64,000 nucleotides of DNA from Marthasterias glacialis (GCA_911728455.2 OU452224.1:1240001-1304000); one strand, 5' to 3'; positions 11,880 through 24,349 are shown, numbered from the stretch's first letter. Notes: generated by a model not told the origin, from the letters alone. Numbers and translations are program-made.

Positions 11880-13100
11880 AATTTCTGGACATGATGGGAC
11901 ACGGACACAGGCAACTTAAATTGGTTCACTAGACTTTCAACACAAGGCATATAGAAAAAGAGATACCTGTTTATTTACAAAAACATGTATTACAAATTAC
12001 AAAGGCCAGTAAATAAAATGAAAAACATCCCCAATTTTAGTTGAGACAAGTTCTGACAGTTGTACATCATTGTTTCTTGGAATAATATATTAATTCCCAT
12101 TCTCTAGTTATAAAATGCACACACCATAAAATCAACGTGGGACAATTTCGTCCTGGTCACATTTTAGCAAAAAAATAAAAACAATTTTTTCCCCAGAGAT
12201 CTTATGCATCTTCATATCAGGTTTATTTTGATTGTTGAAATCAAAATAAGCAAGTGATTTATAGGGTCTTTAATGCTATTTTCTTGACTTTGAAAGAATT
12301 TCAGATGGAACACCAGAGTACTGCACTTGTATCAATCTTAAAACCAGTGAGCTTTTAGAATAAATCAAATCATTGTTTAAATTCTTTTTTATAATTGCCC
12401 ATCCTGGTAATGCCACGGGCTTTGACATCATCAACAACTTTGCACAACCGTTTAATGGTACTTGTATATTTTAATGAATTTGTAAATTTCACTAGAGATG
12501 AACTAATTCTAGTTGTCCAGTAAGATCAAAATGATCAAAGTACTACAGTGAATAGAATTTATTTAGATGTACTTTCTAAATTAATGAACAAATTATAGTT
12601 TTCCAGAATGGTCAAAATTATCAAGGTAGTACAGTGAATAGAATTTTTCCAGAGCATGAACGTTTCCCAATACTTTTCAATATTACTTTTCAGTCATGTC
12701 TCAATACTTTTAAGAACAGAATCATTTGTCTCCCTGTCCTTTGTGCTCCCTGTACTACTATGAAAATAATGACAATTATGGATGGCCCTTTATTTATGTC
12801 AGTCTTACCAGCTCCATTAGAACTTTTAGACATTCCTTGACTTAATGATTAATGTACATGTAGTTGATGTCAGATGATCAGCTTTCTGAAAGACAAGAAA
12901 GATTGGCATAATTAATAAATCATGAAAGTAATGCTCAAAATGTTTGGCCCTGACTAGAAACTGCACTGTAATCTTTCTTTAAAAAAATATTATTTCAAGC
13001 AATCCCCCAAACTCTGCAGAGAAAGCAGTTACTTCATCAAAAGATTCATCTCAATAGTTCCTATTTTTGTTTTTGAAAAAAATGCATGGCTTTTACAACG
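11880..13100. other. Intergenic stretch; old repeat fragment near 12.2 kb
   Basis: No gene seen. The segment at about 12,230-12,310 (GATTGTTGAAATC..., TATTTTCTTGACTTTGAAAG) resembles those at about 13,760-13,860, 35,640-35,720 and, inverted, 43,190-43,290, so it is an old member of that dispersed family. A 28-bp stretch around 12,540-12,570 is echoed at about 12,610-12,645 (GTACTACAGTGAATAGAATTT). Confidence 0.45.
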
Positions 13101-14970
13101 AAGCAAACTAAAACTAAATACTACTTGAAGCAGTGGTGCACCCTAGGGGGACTCAAGCCCCCTCCAAGGGCTTGATGATAATTAATAAATGTCAAAGAAA
13201 AAAAAATAAAGAGGGCAGGGAAATATTGTTACCAAAAGGAACATTAAGGGCATTGAAAGTGGGGTTGGCACACCTCAAAAACCTGCTCTGTATTTGTGTT
13301 TTATTTTACAATTAACATTAAAGGCCCACCCTCCCTCCCCGTCCAAAGGCAGAATATATTTCCCATCTCTCTCTTCTAAGGTATTTTCCCACCATCAAAT
13401 TAAGCTGTCAATAAGAAATGATTTGAAGATGCCTGCAAGTTTAGCCCATTAAAAAAGCTGATGTTTACTTTAAGAGATTTTTTGCCAAATTCCAACATTC
13501 TTTTAAATTCCAAGATAGAGGAAGACTTCACCATTGTCATTCAAATGACTAAAAGGAAGTTCAGGCTGAAAATACGCCAAGTTGTTGTTATTTTCTTTTT
13601 TATTTGTTGGACATGTAACTGCTTTAATGAGAAAATTCATTTTAATCATCCAGTTTTCAATGAACACATTATTTTGAAATTGTCATCAAAATGAGTGATT
13701 GATTTAGTGAAAAAAAAATTGTCTTATGTCAATGTTTATGAGCATATTTTTTATACAACCTTAATTCAGTTGCAGCAATCAAAATAAACAACAAAGATTT
13801 TGGAAGTATTCAAATGCTATTTTCTTGACTACAACAGTATTTCAGGCAGATATTTATGTCATTCACCTGATAAAGCCAAACAATTTCTTTGCTTCAAACT
13901 GTCTAAAAAATGTAGTGTACCACTTCAACTAGACTGATTTTGAAAATGTAGGCTGGTCCAATGTAAGGCTGATACATATAGCTAATTTTCTAACCTTTTT
14001 TTTTTTTTTTTTTTTTTTTTTTTGGGGGGGGGGAATAATTAATCCAATTACTCAAGCTGAGTCTTTAAAGCCCCAGCTCAATATTGGTAAACTGATTGTA
14101 AATGCTTCCATTCTTTGCACAAATCAAGATATACGTAATAAAACTGACCTGTGACAATGTCAGCTCATTTTGTTGTTTCATTTGAGAGAAAACGGTAAAA
14201 ATGCATTCAGAATTCCAAATTTGTGTACACATTCCTATAGGTAGAGTTTTCATCTCACTGAGACAAAAACTAATTTTGGATCTTACTTCATTTATTTTTT
14301 AAAAACGATAACACTGAAGACAGGAATATTTTAAGGAAAGTTTTCTACCATTGTTATCTTTATACCATGTAAGGTATATGTAAATTTGTGAACATTTATG
14401 TTTTTCTTCTTACCAATGTTGAGCTTGGGCTTTAAGAGAAAAGATGAGTTGTGGTCCCAACAAATATCCTGAATAAATACACAGCTTACCTCTTATTCTA
14501 ATTCCTCTGAAGATGAACACGCTCATAAACTGTGAAAGAGTTGGCTTTTGACATGAGTGACCTGAAATAAAAGACCAAAGATCCAAACATTATGGAGATA
14601 TTGCATAACACTTCCTCCAGACTTTATCGTTGGTCAGACCGACGGTAGACATAACAATCAAAGAATTCATATATTTTTAACAATCCAAAATAAAGCTCAT
14701 TTTTTGCTTTATTTAACAACACCAGCTATGTTTTTAAATGCTATTAATTCTGTTATTCTGTTTACAAACATCTCGCAAGTACCCAAGTTTTAGTTGGTGA
14801 TTAAGAAAAAGTCTTTAAATATTACATTAAGATTGAAACTAATTTTTAATGGCAAGTAATTTTCCAATGTACTTTTTAATTTTGGGGGGTAAAATTAATA
14901 CTACTCCAAAACAAAATTTACCAGGACAAATGCAAGTCATACCTCTTACTTGTTTCCCATGAACTTTCAG
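13100..14970. repeat. Old paralogous block, partner of 22.4-24.1 kb
   Basis: The block shares ordered, diverged similarity with 22,430-24,100: ATAAATGTCAAAGA, GTCCAAAGGCAGA, CCCATCTCTC, AAGATGCCTGCAAG, and an exon-like segment at 14,490-14,561 matching 23,764-23,835. This copy lacks the MITE that interrupts the partner at the TTAA in 13,318-13,321. It also holds a 28-base T run followed by G at about 13,998-14,034. Confidence 0.7.
14490..14561 (-). other. Exon-like segment (72 nt) with splice-type borders
   Basis: On the minus strand it is preceded by TTTATTTCAG and followed by GTAAG, the pattern of an internal exon. One frame is open throughout, with two leading bases and one trailing base. 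A homologous segment with the same borders lies at 23,764-23,835, but there the corresponding frame contains TGA. A non-coding or decayed exon is as likely as a coding one. Confidence 0.35.
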
Positions 14971-15028
14971 TTTTGGGCAACGAGAAACCAAATTATTCTT
15001 AGGAGAGTTCAGTAATGAGGCTAATTCC

Positions 15029-15708
15029 TTAACCAGTTACCGCCGGCGTTCTTCTTTTTGTTCGCTCCCCCTGTAGGATTTTTTGGCGGAATGGCCGGAA
15101 TCGTTTTTCTTTAAGGGTACCGCTGGCACAAAGAAACCCTAACTTGACAAATGCCAAGAGAACAAAGATTCTCTTTATTGGGTCGACCGTTTTGTTTCTG
15201 GACCAATAAAATGTCAAATTCACGCACCGTGAATTGCAAAACTTGTGACTTGCAATAACCCCCTTTGTGGCGATGCACCAACAGTGGCCGAAAGACCTCT
15301 GTAGCTGACATATGGCTGCGGCTGATAGTCCGGGCGGCTTATTCATTGACACCTGAAACTTGTTTTGAAGAATTTCATGTGCTGCGGCTTATATACCGGG
15401 CGGCTTGTATTCCAAAAATTACAGTAATCCCCTTCTTGGAACAAGACGACAAAGGTCTATAATCAGGGATTACACAAAAATCAATGGCCTCAAAATGTGA
15501 ATATACTCAAGACCTTTTTTGTCCTGGGTGTGGGTGAAACGAAGTTATAGACAGCGTGTGTGTGGTCTGTGCACAGTCTGCAGTGGAATGATCAGGTGAC
15601 CTTTGCTTCAGTGGTCCGAAATTCCATAATGGCATCTTTACACGGCTTCCATTTCAAGGCAGGGGAAACAATTGCGTGTATTTACGTCATCCGGTGTCAA
15701 CTGTTTAA
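15029..15708 (-). mobile_element. piggyBac-like MITE, copy 1
   Basis: It begins TTAACCAGTT and ends with the mutated inverse AACTGTTTAA. The interior matches, in inverted orientation, the elements at 21,260 and 22,509: the boxes CAAATTCACGCACCGTGAAT, AACAAAGATTCTCTTTATT and CTTGGAACAAGACGACAAAG all have counterparts there. TTAA at both ends is the hallmark of piggyBac-type insertion. It has no transposase. Its interior contains an additional 35-40 bp imperfect repeat (GCGGCTGATAGTCCGGGCGG and GCGGCTTATATACCGGGCGG). Confidence 0.75.
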
Positions 15709-15819
15709 CAATTATTTAAAGGCATTGCATACGTTTGGTAATGACTCTGAAAATTTATGGCAATAAAAACTTACTTGGTAAGAAGTACAGCTGCTTTGGA
15801 TAGTATAATGCATATTGAG

Positions 15820-15940
15820 AAACGTTCAATTCGAAGTACCGCCGTTATGGAAAAATATATCACTTTTTATCTCCAAAAATTTGAATCTGAGAAGCGTTGT
15901 TGGCGGTAACGCTTCTCAGATTTTGAACGTTCGAATTGAC
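15820..15940. repeat. Nested inverted repeat with a perfect 15-bp stem
   Basis: AATCTGAGAAGCGTT (15,884-15,898) and its exact inverse (15,908-15,922) flank a 9-base loop. An outer pair, TCAATTCGAA (15,826-15,835) and TTCGAATTGA (15,930-15,939), encloses it. It may be the core of a small foldback element. Confidence 0.6.
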
Positions 15941-16354
15941 TAACGCCCTCAAGTGTCTAAGATTAACTGCTTTGTAAATTGATTCCTAATTGGTCGTTTT
16001 CGCCGATCGATCTCTGAATGGGCAGTTCGCCCCTGGTTCGATCGCCCTTACACGGAATCGCCGTCTTGGAAAAATGACAGCGAGTCAACACCAATGCGAA
16101 TTTACTTTCCAACAGTAGATAAAGGCCCAGTTCCCCATCTTGCGCCTACGGCGCTGTATAATCTTTGGTCACCACTGACTGCTGATCTCTATTGCACGAA
16201 TTACGTAATTCATAAACATGTCACATTTTGACATTGCTGTGTGCCTGACGGATGAGTTGTCGTTTCATATGTTCCCAAAATTTAACTCTCTGAGAAAGAT
16301 ATGGATTAGGAATATACGCACAGATCCTGGATGAAGTTTCAAGGTAAGTCTCTG

Positions 16355-16384
16355 CATAGAGCAAGGACCAGTCCTTGCTCTATG
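16355..16384. repeat. Perfect hairpin, 14-bp arms, 2-base loop
   Basis: CATAGAGCAAGGAC is followed by CA and then its exact inverse GTCCTTGCTCTATG. It lies about 630 bp upstream of the decayed THAP/DDE transposase. A relation to that element's end is possible but not shown. Confidence 0.6.
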
Positions 16385-16989
16385 GTCTCAGACATTCATT
16401 GTCAAAAATGTTTATTTAAAACCATACCATGGAGGTACGTTTCGTAACTAGAGTAGGCTGTAACTCGCTCTTATCTTATTACTAAATACTATTTTATTTA
16501 CTAAGTATTACTAGTAAGTATTACAGTGAGTAACGTTCAGACGTTAGTGCACGCATACCGTCGAAGAAGGAAGTGTACTCCATATGTCTGCTCTCTTCTA
16601 TGTTCTAAGTAAGGTCAGACTGCACGAACATGTGGCTCATGGAGTCGAGTGTACAATAAAAAGCCTGTACAAATAAGTTATACTAACTATAGGACTCAAC
16701 CATTGTCAACTAATTAGTCTGGTGGAATCCCTGAGGGTTTTCCTGATTTCACTGGACAATTTTGTAAATTTATGATGTTGAATTGCTTCTTATCTTGAAT
16801 TGAACCATGGGCATAGACGAAGGATGAACTAAACTGACAAACTCAAAACTGCTTATGTTATAGTCTTTATATAATGTCCTCAGAAGTTACATGAATGGAG
16901 GTCTTTAACTCTGAATATTCTAAGGTCTTTCAGGGATTTTCTTGGTGCTTTACTGATTTTCTTAATTTGTTTTTATTTTTGATGTTTTG

Positions 16990-18635
16990 AATTTCAGATA
17001 ACAAGATGCACACATGTTTGTTCGACTCACTTTAAAGAAAATGAGTTTAAAAACCACAATGACTGGGAAAAGGCTTCTTAAATGCTCCAAGCATTTTTCC
17101 TTGGACTGTGGAAACTCCTAAAAGGCGGCAACTTAGAAGAAACAGAGAGTAAGTATTTTATTTATATCAACTGAACACAATTAACTCTTTCTAGGGATGT
17201 GTTGACTTACAACTTAGTTATGCAAAGCATCTGTTCATTCGAAATCTTCATTGTGCTGAAAGCACTAGCTAAATTGTATGTTTGGCATTGTACAACTTTT
17301 TAAGGCCTCTCCCCCACCCCACCCCACCCCTTAAAAAAGGGTTAGTGGGTGGTTGCTACTAAACCTGGGAAAATGAAGATATAACATGAAGTCCCTCCTG
17401 ATCCATTTTTTTTTAAAGCTTTGCTATCATTACTCTACAATGCAAAGCTTGAAATCCTATAAATGTACGGGTAAGTTTCATTATTAAAATTGTCAAAATT
17501 ATGTGTCATATTGACAAATTTCTTTACAATTAACAGGTGTCCAGCAACAGCTGTGAAACATGGAGAGTGACTGTGGTGTGGAGAAGCATTACCAAGTTAC
17601 CGGACCATGATTATCTGGATCACATCCCCTGTAGAAGACAAACTTTTAGGCCACGCAGGAACGAATTGAACAACTGGAAAGCAACTTGATAAACAATGCC
17701 GTCCAGAAAGACATTTTTCGGAAAGGTATTCCAAAGATCCTGCATAGATTTACACGGCATTTCCAACATACACACTGTTGATGGAATTTTTTAATTTTGT
17801 TTTTCCTCATGCATCAACGATGACCCGATGGAGCCAAGTGGTGTGTTCAAAAAGAGGAGAAAGTTCATCAATGCATGCTGGCTTTCGGTCTGAACTGCCA
17901 CTTATTGACCAGTTTTTTTCTTTTCCTGAATAAGGTCAAATAAGGTTCATTCGATGAGGACTTAGGAGATAAATTTGGCATATCTAGTTCAACAGTCAGC
18001 AGATTTAGTATTACTTGGGCTAACTTTCTGTATGCTGTGCTTGGGAGTATTCCTTTGTGGCCAACAAGAGAGATGGTCGACCGACATATTCCAGATGCCT
18101 TCAAACAGTTTTCAAAATCTTGTGTTATTTTAGACTGTACTGAACTATTTGTGCCAGCACCGTCAAGTTTGAATTTAAATTCAGAATTTTTTTCGCATTA
18201 CAAACGTCATGAAACATTTAAATGCCTTATTGGAATATCACCAGGAGCAGGAGGCCTTGTTACATTTGTAAGTAACCTCTATGCTGGTGGAATTTCAGAC
18301 AAAGAGATCACCAAGCAGTCTTGTATGTTGAATTTACTTGAATCTGGAGAAGAGGTAATTGTAGATAAGGGATTTGTAACAGAGTACCTGCTTTGTCCTG
18401 TTGAATGTAGCTTGGTTATTCCACCATTCCTTACTGCTGAAAGTGGTCAATTTTCCAAAGAAGAAACTGAATAGACGCAGACCATTGCAAGACTCTATGT
18501 GCATGTAGAGTGAGCTTTTCGTAAAGAAATTTCATCTGTTTGATGGCCTCGTACCATTTTCCCTTGCTGGTACAGTTAATCAAATGTGGACAGTCTGTTG
18601 TAATATAACAAATTTTCAAGGGCCATTATTCTAAG
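16990..18635 (+). pseudogene. Decayed THAP-domain DDE transposase (PIF/Harbinger or ISL2EU type)
   Basis: Near 17,005-17,080 a frame reads THVCSTHFKENEFK, the C-terminal half of a THAP zinc finger, and then stops. A second conserved part begins around 17,930 (GISSSTVSRFSITWANFLY) and continues in the 145-codon open frame at 18,037-18,474: GSIPLWPTREMVD, VILDCTELFVPAPSSL, NSEFFSHYKRHETFKCLIGI, SPGAG, VIVDKGF. This is the DDE_Tnp_4 pattern; the aspartates in LDCTE and VDKGF are two catalytic residues, and a glutamate in HVE follows the frame break near 18,475. The C-terminal end is recognisable in another frame to about 18,630 (GLVPFSLAGTVNQMWTVCC). Several frameshifts and stops show that it is inactive. 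Confidence 0.82.
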
Positions 18636-19184
18636 TCAGTGTAGAAGTCTAACAGTCAAGTGTATAATTTTATATTTATGCATGAACCATTGAACATCAT
18701 TTTATGAAGTAATCCTGTAAAAAAGGCCATTTGCATCATTATTGGAGACAGCCTAGAATCAGTTGCCTGTAAATTGCATCATGTGACATGACTCTCACGA
18801 GTGACAGCAGGCATAGATTGAAGGAACCATACCTCTGTATCTTCTCCAAGAAATGGCTTTCTGTGGCATTTCCCCTACATATTTAAAACAGGTGCTGGTC
18901 AGCACAAACTTTGACCTAAAATGTGCATGTATTATAAAATAAACTAATTATGCCATTGCACCCCAAAATACTAAAAAAAGGACTTAGTTTCTACAGTAGC
19001 ACCATGTAAATTATCGAGCCCTGTGGACATTTTAGATTCCTTAATTGTTTCTTGAAGGATCTGCGACACACTCAAAAGCAATTACTGTATGTGGTTCTTC
19101 ATTGTTTTATGTCAATAAACAGTGTGTTTAAAAAAAAATAAAAAATCCCGTATATTGATTTTGTTTTGTTTTCTTCTATAAATA

Positions 19185-19695
19185 ATGGTTTTCAGGAACG
19201 CAAACAAAATTCACATGCATTACACAATATACTTTGTGGCTACTTTTGTGAAAGAAACAACACTCTCCTTGGACATACAATGTATGTGGCTCAGATTATT
19301 GTCCTCTGAAATGCCCATGAATAGCTCCAGAATGAATTACTCAATGATAACGGGAACCACAATGTGTAGAGGGGGAAAAAAGAAAAGTTTGACTAAAGGA
19401 CAAGAACTATTTTATGTTTCAGTCTTTTTTAACCATCAATTCGGTATAAAATCAGGAGATGCATCTTCAAGTAATTACAACTTGTTATCACACAAAGCTG
19501 GCAGCAAGTACTGGAAACAAAACGCGCCAGTTATGAATAGTCTATCATCAATGAATGTTCCTTCTACATGAAAGTCATTTGTTTTCCACACAAAGAAATC
19601 ACACCATTTTGATCCAGTTAAACCCATCATCTGTCCCATAACCTGGACATAGTAGTTATGGGACTTTCTCAGTTTATATAACCATGGAGGTAGGA
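19185..19695 (-). pseudogene. YqaJ-type exonuclease/recombinase domain remnant
   Basis: Reading leftwards from 19,690, a frame gives LRKSHNYYVQVMGQMMGL, TGSKWCDFFVWKTNDFHVE, GTFIDDRLF and LLPALCDNKL, then a stop. The pattern KSHNYYxQVxGQ...TGxKWCDFxVW...xxxHVExxxxD is that of YqaJ-like (lambda-exonuclease-fold) proteins, many of which are found in animal genomes in transposon context. A stop lies just upstream at about 19,705. Frame breaks follow downstream. It faces the THAP/DDE remnant tail to tail, about 900 bp away, so both may come from one autonomous element. Confidence 0.68.
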
Positions 19696-19798
19696 ATTAA
19701 ACTCATGATATAAACCATTCACACAAGACTGGTACTGAACTTCCGTGAATGAACCCTTTATTTGGGCATTTATTTCGAGGTGTTTCTCTGGGGTCGTA

Positions 19799-19968
19799 GG
19801 CCCTTTTCGAAACCACGGCTTCGGCTCCGGATTCGGCTCAGGCTAGCTTGGCCCCGCGGTTGTTATGACAATTGCGCGTGCTTTGCGAACGCGCTCAGGG
19901 CCAGCTTCAGACGAGAGGACGGACCCTGAAGCCGAATCCAAAGCCAAAGCCGTGGATTCGAAAAGGGC
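19799..19968. mobile_element. Foldback element with about 45-bp inverted ends
   Basis: GGCCCTTTTCGAAACCACGG followed by CTTCGGCTCCGGATTCGG is repeated inverted at about 19,925-19,968 (CCGAATCCAAAGCC, AAGCCGTGGATTCGAAAAGG, GCC) with a few mismatches. The interior is about 80 bp and contains GC-rich GGCCCCGCGG. Non-coding MITE-type structure. Confidence 0.72.
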
Positions 19969-20989
19969 CATAAATCCTTCCGTCTGGGGAACATGCCAGA
20001 TGTACGCATGATGGGTTGATTACTATTTTCCTTTGTGCCGGTAACTACTCCGGTCGACGGGCTACGCGTAGCCATAGATTATTTATTGGGGGGGGGGGTC
20101 AAGTTTGTTTTCGGTTTGAAACATATTCAAAAAGGAGTCAACATGATTCTTGTAAATATTAGCACGGAGCAATAAACTGATTTATTGCTTCATGATAACC
20201 ACAAGTCGGGCATGGGCAAAGATTATTTACCAAACAGTACATAGCAAATGATTTGATTGAGCTTGGATTTCCTCGGTGATAACATCAGTGAGCACAATGT
20301 GTAGGCCTACTATACATGACACTGCGTTGTTTATTACATGTCCATTTCGATTACAAAAGCTACCGAGCGACCAAATTGGCCTAGATACTCTCAGTTCACA
20401 ATTTCACCACAGTACACGCATACGTACTGTACATGTGGTACCTAGAACACAGTACAATGTACATGATGTGTGTGTGTAGCTTACTCCATCACGTCCGCTT
20501 AGCTTGCGGTCAGTCGGCTCTGCTGCATATATTATCATAATGTTATGAGACCTGCCAAACCACAGTGGAGAGTTCGTGACCCCGTTTCGGGTTACACGAA
20601 GCCGTGCCACCGGCTGGCACACGGACCCCCCGGGCTGGCCGAACGAACCAATTTCAAACGGCCCATATTGGTATTTTTAAGATAACGACCACAGGAGGGC
20701 GGTAGTACTTTTTCAACGAACTACAATATGAAATGTCGAAACTATTTACTAACTGTTCTCCGGCGTGAAATAACCGTTCTAGTTTGTCGCCGAAATCTCA
20801 AAAACGCTACTACCTTTTGAAATGAAACTTTCACAGGTTAGTTTTATGGTATATATCTACAATTATATTGGTTTGAAACAAACAGTAGGCTCAAATTACC
20901 AAACGTATGCAATGCCTTTAATCATTTCTTTTGCCAGCGTCTTTACTTTGTATTTTTGCCAGAGTGACCTATAAATGTAAAGTATGTAC

Positions 20990-21054
20990 CTCGCGCTGAA
21001 GAGACTGCTCTTTATTCCCAGAACCATCCATTTTAACTTCAGATGAAATGATTC
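20990..21054 (-). other. Exon-like segment (65 nt)
   Basis: On the minus strand the segment is preceded by a TTTTTCAG-type acceptor and followed by GTAC. Its sequence TCATCTGAAGTTAAAATGG, ATGGTTCTGGGA is clearly related to the exon-like segment at 25,822-25,918 (TCATCCGAAGTCAGTTTTTG, ATGGTTCAGGA). Two frames are open here, but the related segment is broken in all frames, which argues for non-coding or decayed exons. Confidence 0.33.
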
Positions 21055-21259
21055 CTGAAAAAGAAAAGAAAAAAAAAAACATAAAAGTAAGATTTAAAAA
21101 AAAAATTGTATTGAGAGTAAAATGAAAAACAAAGCAACGACATTTGAAGCCCTTTTCACGCACAAAGAATTTCCTGGGAAATTCAGTTGACCTTTTCTTT
21201 TTCAATTGCTTGTCCTGGCAAACTCCAAGGAAATAGCTACCCCCGATTGGGAGATATGG

Positions 21260-21876
21260 TTAACCAGTAGGCGCTGGATGGCGTGAAGATGCAAATGTTT
21301 CCCCTGCCAGGAAACAGAAGCCGTGTAAAGACACCATTATGTAATTTCGGACCACCAGAGCAAAGGTCACCCAGACATTCCACTGCGGAGTGTGCCGGAC
21401 TACACACACATCGTCTAACACTTTGTTTCACCTACACAATGACAAAATAAGGTCTAGAATATATTTGCGTTTTCTGGCTATTGAGAGGAGGTTTTTGTGT
21501 AATCCCTGATTACAGACCTTTGTCCTTTTGTTCCAAGAAGAGAATTAAGAGGCATCAAGATGCTTCCCGTTTGTTCATTCATTGTGTTTCAACTCATTGG
21601 AGGTAACTCAGAGTGAGCTGGCAATCGGTCCATGGTTGTGTTTAGTACCACTTCTATGCCGTAGGTAAAGGGCGATGTTTTGCAATTCACGCTGCGTGAA
21701 TTTGACATTTTCTCGGTCCAGAAACAAATCTGATAAAATAAAGAGATCCAATAAAGAGAATCTTTGTTCTCTTGGCATTGTCAAGTCTGGGTTTCTTTGT
21801 TCCAGCAATTCTGCCAAAAGAATCCCGCCAGGGGGATGGGACAACAACAAAAAGAATCCCGGCGGCAACTGGTTGA
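21260..21876 (+). mobile_element. piggyBac-like MITE, copy 2
   Basis: It starts TTAACCAGTAGG and ends CAACTGGTTGA, a one-base decay of the expected CAACTGGTTAA. Shared interior boxes include CAAATGTTTCCCCTGCC, TTTGTCCTTTTGTTCCAAGA, TTTTGCAATTCACGCTGCGT and TCTTTGTTCTCTTGGCATTG. Length is about 617 bp. It carries no transposase. Confidence 0.78.
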
Positions 21877-22508
21877 GCTAGTTAGTTAACCTTAGGGTGA
21901 GCATAAAGTGTGCATTTATGGGGTGGCAGTGGGGTTAAAATTCCTGCGAATCGGCTTAGCATTGTGAAAAGGGCTTCATATATCAAAAAATGTCAACTAC
22001 TAAAGGGGCAGGCTAGCGGCGTAGCTTAGGGCAGCCTGGTGGGGTTAAGTGCTCACCCCACACATTTTCAGTGGCCTCTCCTTGCAAAAAACAATCCCCC
22101 CAAAATAGCGAGGGATGGGGGTGTGGGGGGGGGGGGTTAGGGAGGGAGGAAATCTGTTGATACAAAATCCAAATAGAAAAGAGGATTGTGGCCCCAGCAC
22201 CCCCAGGGATCCCACCAAAAACACATGCCTTCCCCTGTCCCCCAATCACTGAAAAAACAGGCCCTTTGGAATCCCCAGATGGTTAAATAGGTTTTTGGGT
22301 TACTGGAATTAATTTCCTCTGTGAGACATTTGACCAAAAAGAGGTCCACAAATATTGTCTTAGATGCTAAATGTTCAATGACTTGGTGTATATAGAAATG
22401 CACTGAGTTACCCCTGCAAAGAGATTTAGCCTATTGAATAATAAATGTCAAAGAGTCAAATAAAGAGGGTAGGAAAAATCAAATTAATGTTTCATTTTAC
22501 ATTTAACA

Positions 22509-23137
22509 TTAACCAGTTGAAACCGGATGACGTCAATACAAGCAAATGTTTCCCCTGCCTGGAAATGGATGTCGTCTTTCGATGCCATTTTGTAATTTCG
22601 GGCCACCGGAGCAAAGGTTGCCCGGTCAGTCAACTGTAAAACGTGCGCAGACCATGAACACTTAATTTAACGCTTCGATTCACCCACATTAGGACAAAAA
22701 AAGGTTGTGCGTTTACTTGTATTTGTGGTCATTTAGAGGTGTTTTTTTGTGTAATCCCCGATTATACAACTTTGTCCTTTTGTTCCAAGAAGGGGTTTAT
22801 GTGGCATTGAGAGGCTTCCACCATTGTTCATTCATTGTATTTTGGCTGAATGGAGGTAAGTCAGATTGAGCCAGCAATCAAGCCATGGTTCCGTGTTTAG
22901 TGCCACTCATATGCCGTAGGTAACGGCCAAAGTTTTGCAATTCACACTGCATGAATTTGACATTTCCTCGGTTGAGCAACAAAATGGACGATCCAACAAA
23001 GATAATCTTTGTTCTCTTGGCATTGTCAAGTCAGGGTTCTTTGTGCCAGCGGTACCCTCAAAGAAAAAAATATTCTGGCAATATCCGCCAAAAAGGGGGA
23101 CGAGACTTAAAAAAGAATCCTGGCAGCAACTGGTTAA
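22509..23137 (+). mobile_element. piggyBac-like MITE, copy 3, with known empty site
   Basis: The element is 629 bp between TTAACCAGTTG (22,509-22,519) and CAACTGGTTAA (23,127-23,137). The flanks, ACA before and AGGCCC after, match the uninterrupted paralogous site at 13,315-13,327 (ACATTAAAGGCCC). Insertion therefore duplicated TTAA exactly, which is the piggyBac signature. The interior contains a palindrome-like box TTGCAATTCACACTGCATGA. The element has no coding capacity and would have depended on a transposase encoded elsewhere. Confidence 0.88.
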
Positions 23138-23763
23138 AGGCCCCCGTCCAAAGGCAGATTATATTTCCCATCTCTCTTCTAAGGTATTTTCCGGTTGTGC
23201 CACTGTCTTGAGTCCACCATCAAATTAAGTTGTCAATAAGAAACATTTTGAAGATGCCTGCAAGCTTAGCCAATGTCATGTTAAAAAGCTGAATTTTCCT
23301 TGAATAGAGATTTTTGCAAAATTAAAACATTCTTTAAAATTCCTATTACAAAAAGACTTAACCATTTTCATTTTAATAACTTAAAAGAGGTCAAGCTAAA
23401 AACACGCCTAATTCTTATTTGCTTTTCTTTTTTGTTTGTTGGAAATGTATCTGTTTTAATGCCTCAAATGTTTATGACAGCATTGTGATTTTGAAACTGT
23501 TGACTTGAAAACTGTTTTTAGGGTGAATACATACATCTAAATATTTTAAACTCGAAAGGTTTTTTCAGGTTGGGGCGAGGGGGGGGGGGCGCTGAGTGGG
23601 GATGAATAATTATTTTTGAGGGCTGCCTCCCACATTTTTGAGGGCTGGCTACCCACTCCCTGCCCTAGCGTATCAACCAAAAACTTTACTTAACAAGAAT
23701 ATGCAATTCTTACATGGATTCAATGTCTCAACCCAAAAACTGTTAGTAAAAAAAACAACTTAC

Positions 23764-23835
23764 CTCTTATTCAAATTCCTTTGGAGATGAACATGCTCAC
23801 AAATTGCGAAAGACTTTGCTTTTGTTTACAGTGAC
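23764..23835 (-). other. Exon-like segment (72 nt), paralogue of 14,490-14,561
   Basis: On the minus strand it is bordered by CTATTTCAG and GTAAG. It aligns over its full length with the segment at 14,490-14,561, but the reading frame that is open there meets TGA near the end here. The borders are conserved in both copies. Confidence 0.33.
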
Positions 23836-24349
23836 CTGAAATAGAAGACCAAAGATACAAACATTATGGCAATATTGCTATACATTTCCTCCCAGACACT
23901 GTCTTTGGACAAACTGATGGTAGAATTTTTATAATCAAAGAATTCTGCACTGTTATAGTTTAGAAATATTTTGGTAAATTTGCACAGAATATTCCTCCAA
24001 CGTAGGAGAGTGTACAATGTAATGCTTTCATTTTGTCCAAATAAAAAACAATCCGAAGTTAACTTTATTGAAGTACCTGTCAATTGTGTTCCATTAACAA
24101 CTTGCCCATGGAAAAACTATTTTTCTGAACTGATGTAAGATTGTCGCTGCAAAAGTTTACCACAAATGAGGCCCTAAATTGTTAACCCATAAATTTTTAC
24201 CCACTCCCCGCCCCAACGTGCCAAACAAAAACGTTACTTAACAAGAATATGCAAGTCTTACATGGCTTAGTTTTAATTTTCTAATCTATACGTGAAAAAA
24301 AACACCACAAAATCTCTGTCCTTATTGAATTATACATTAAATATCTTAC

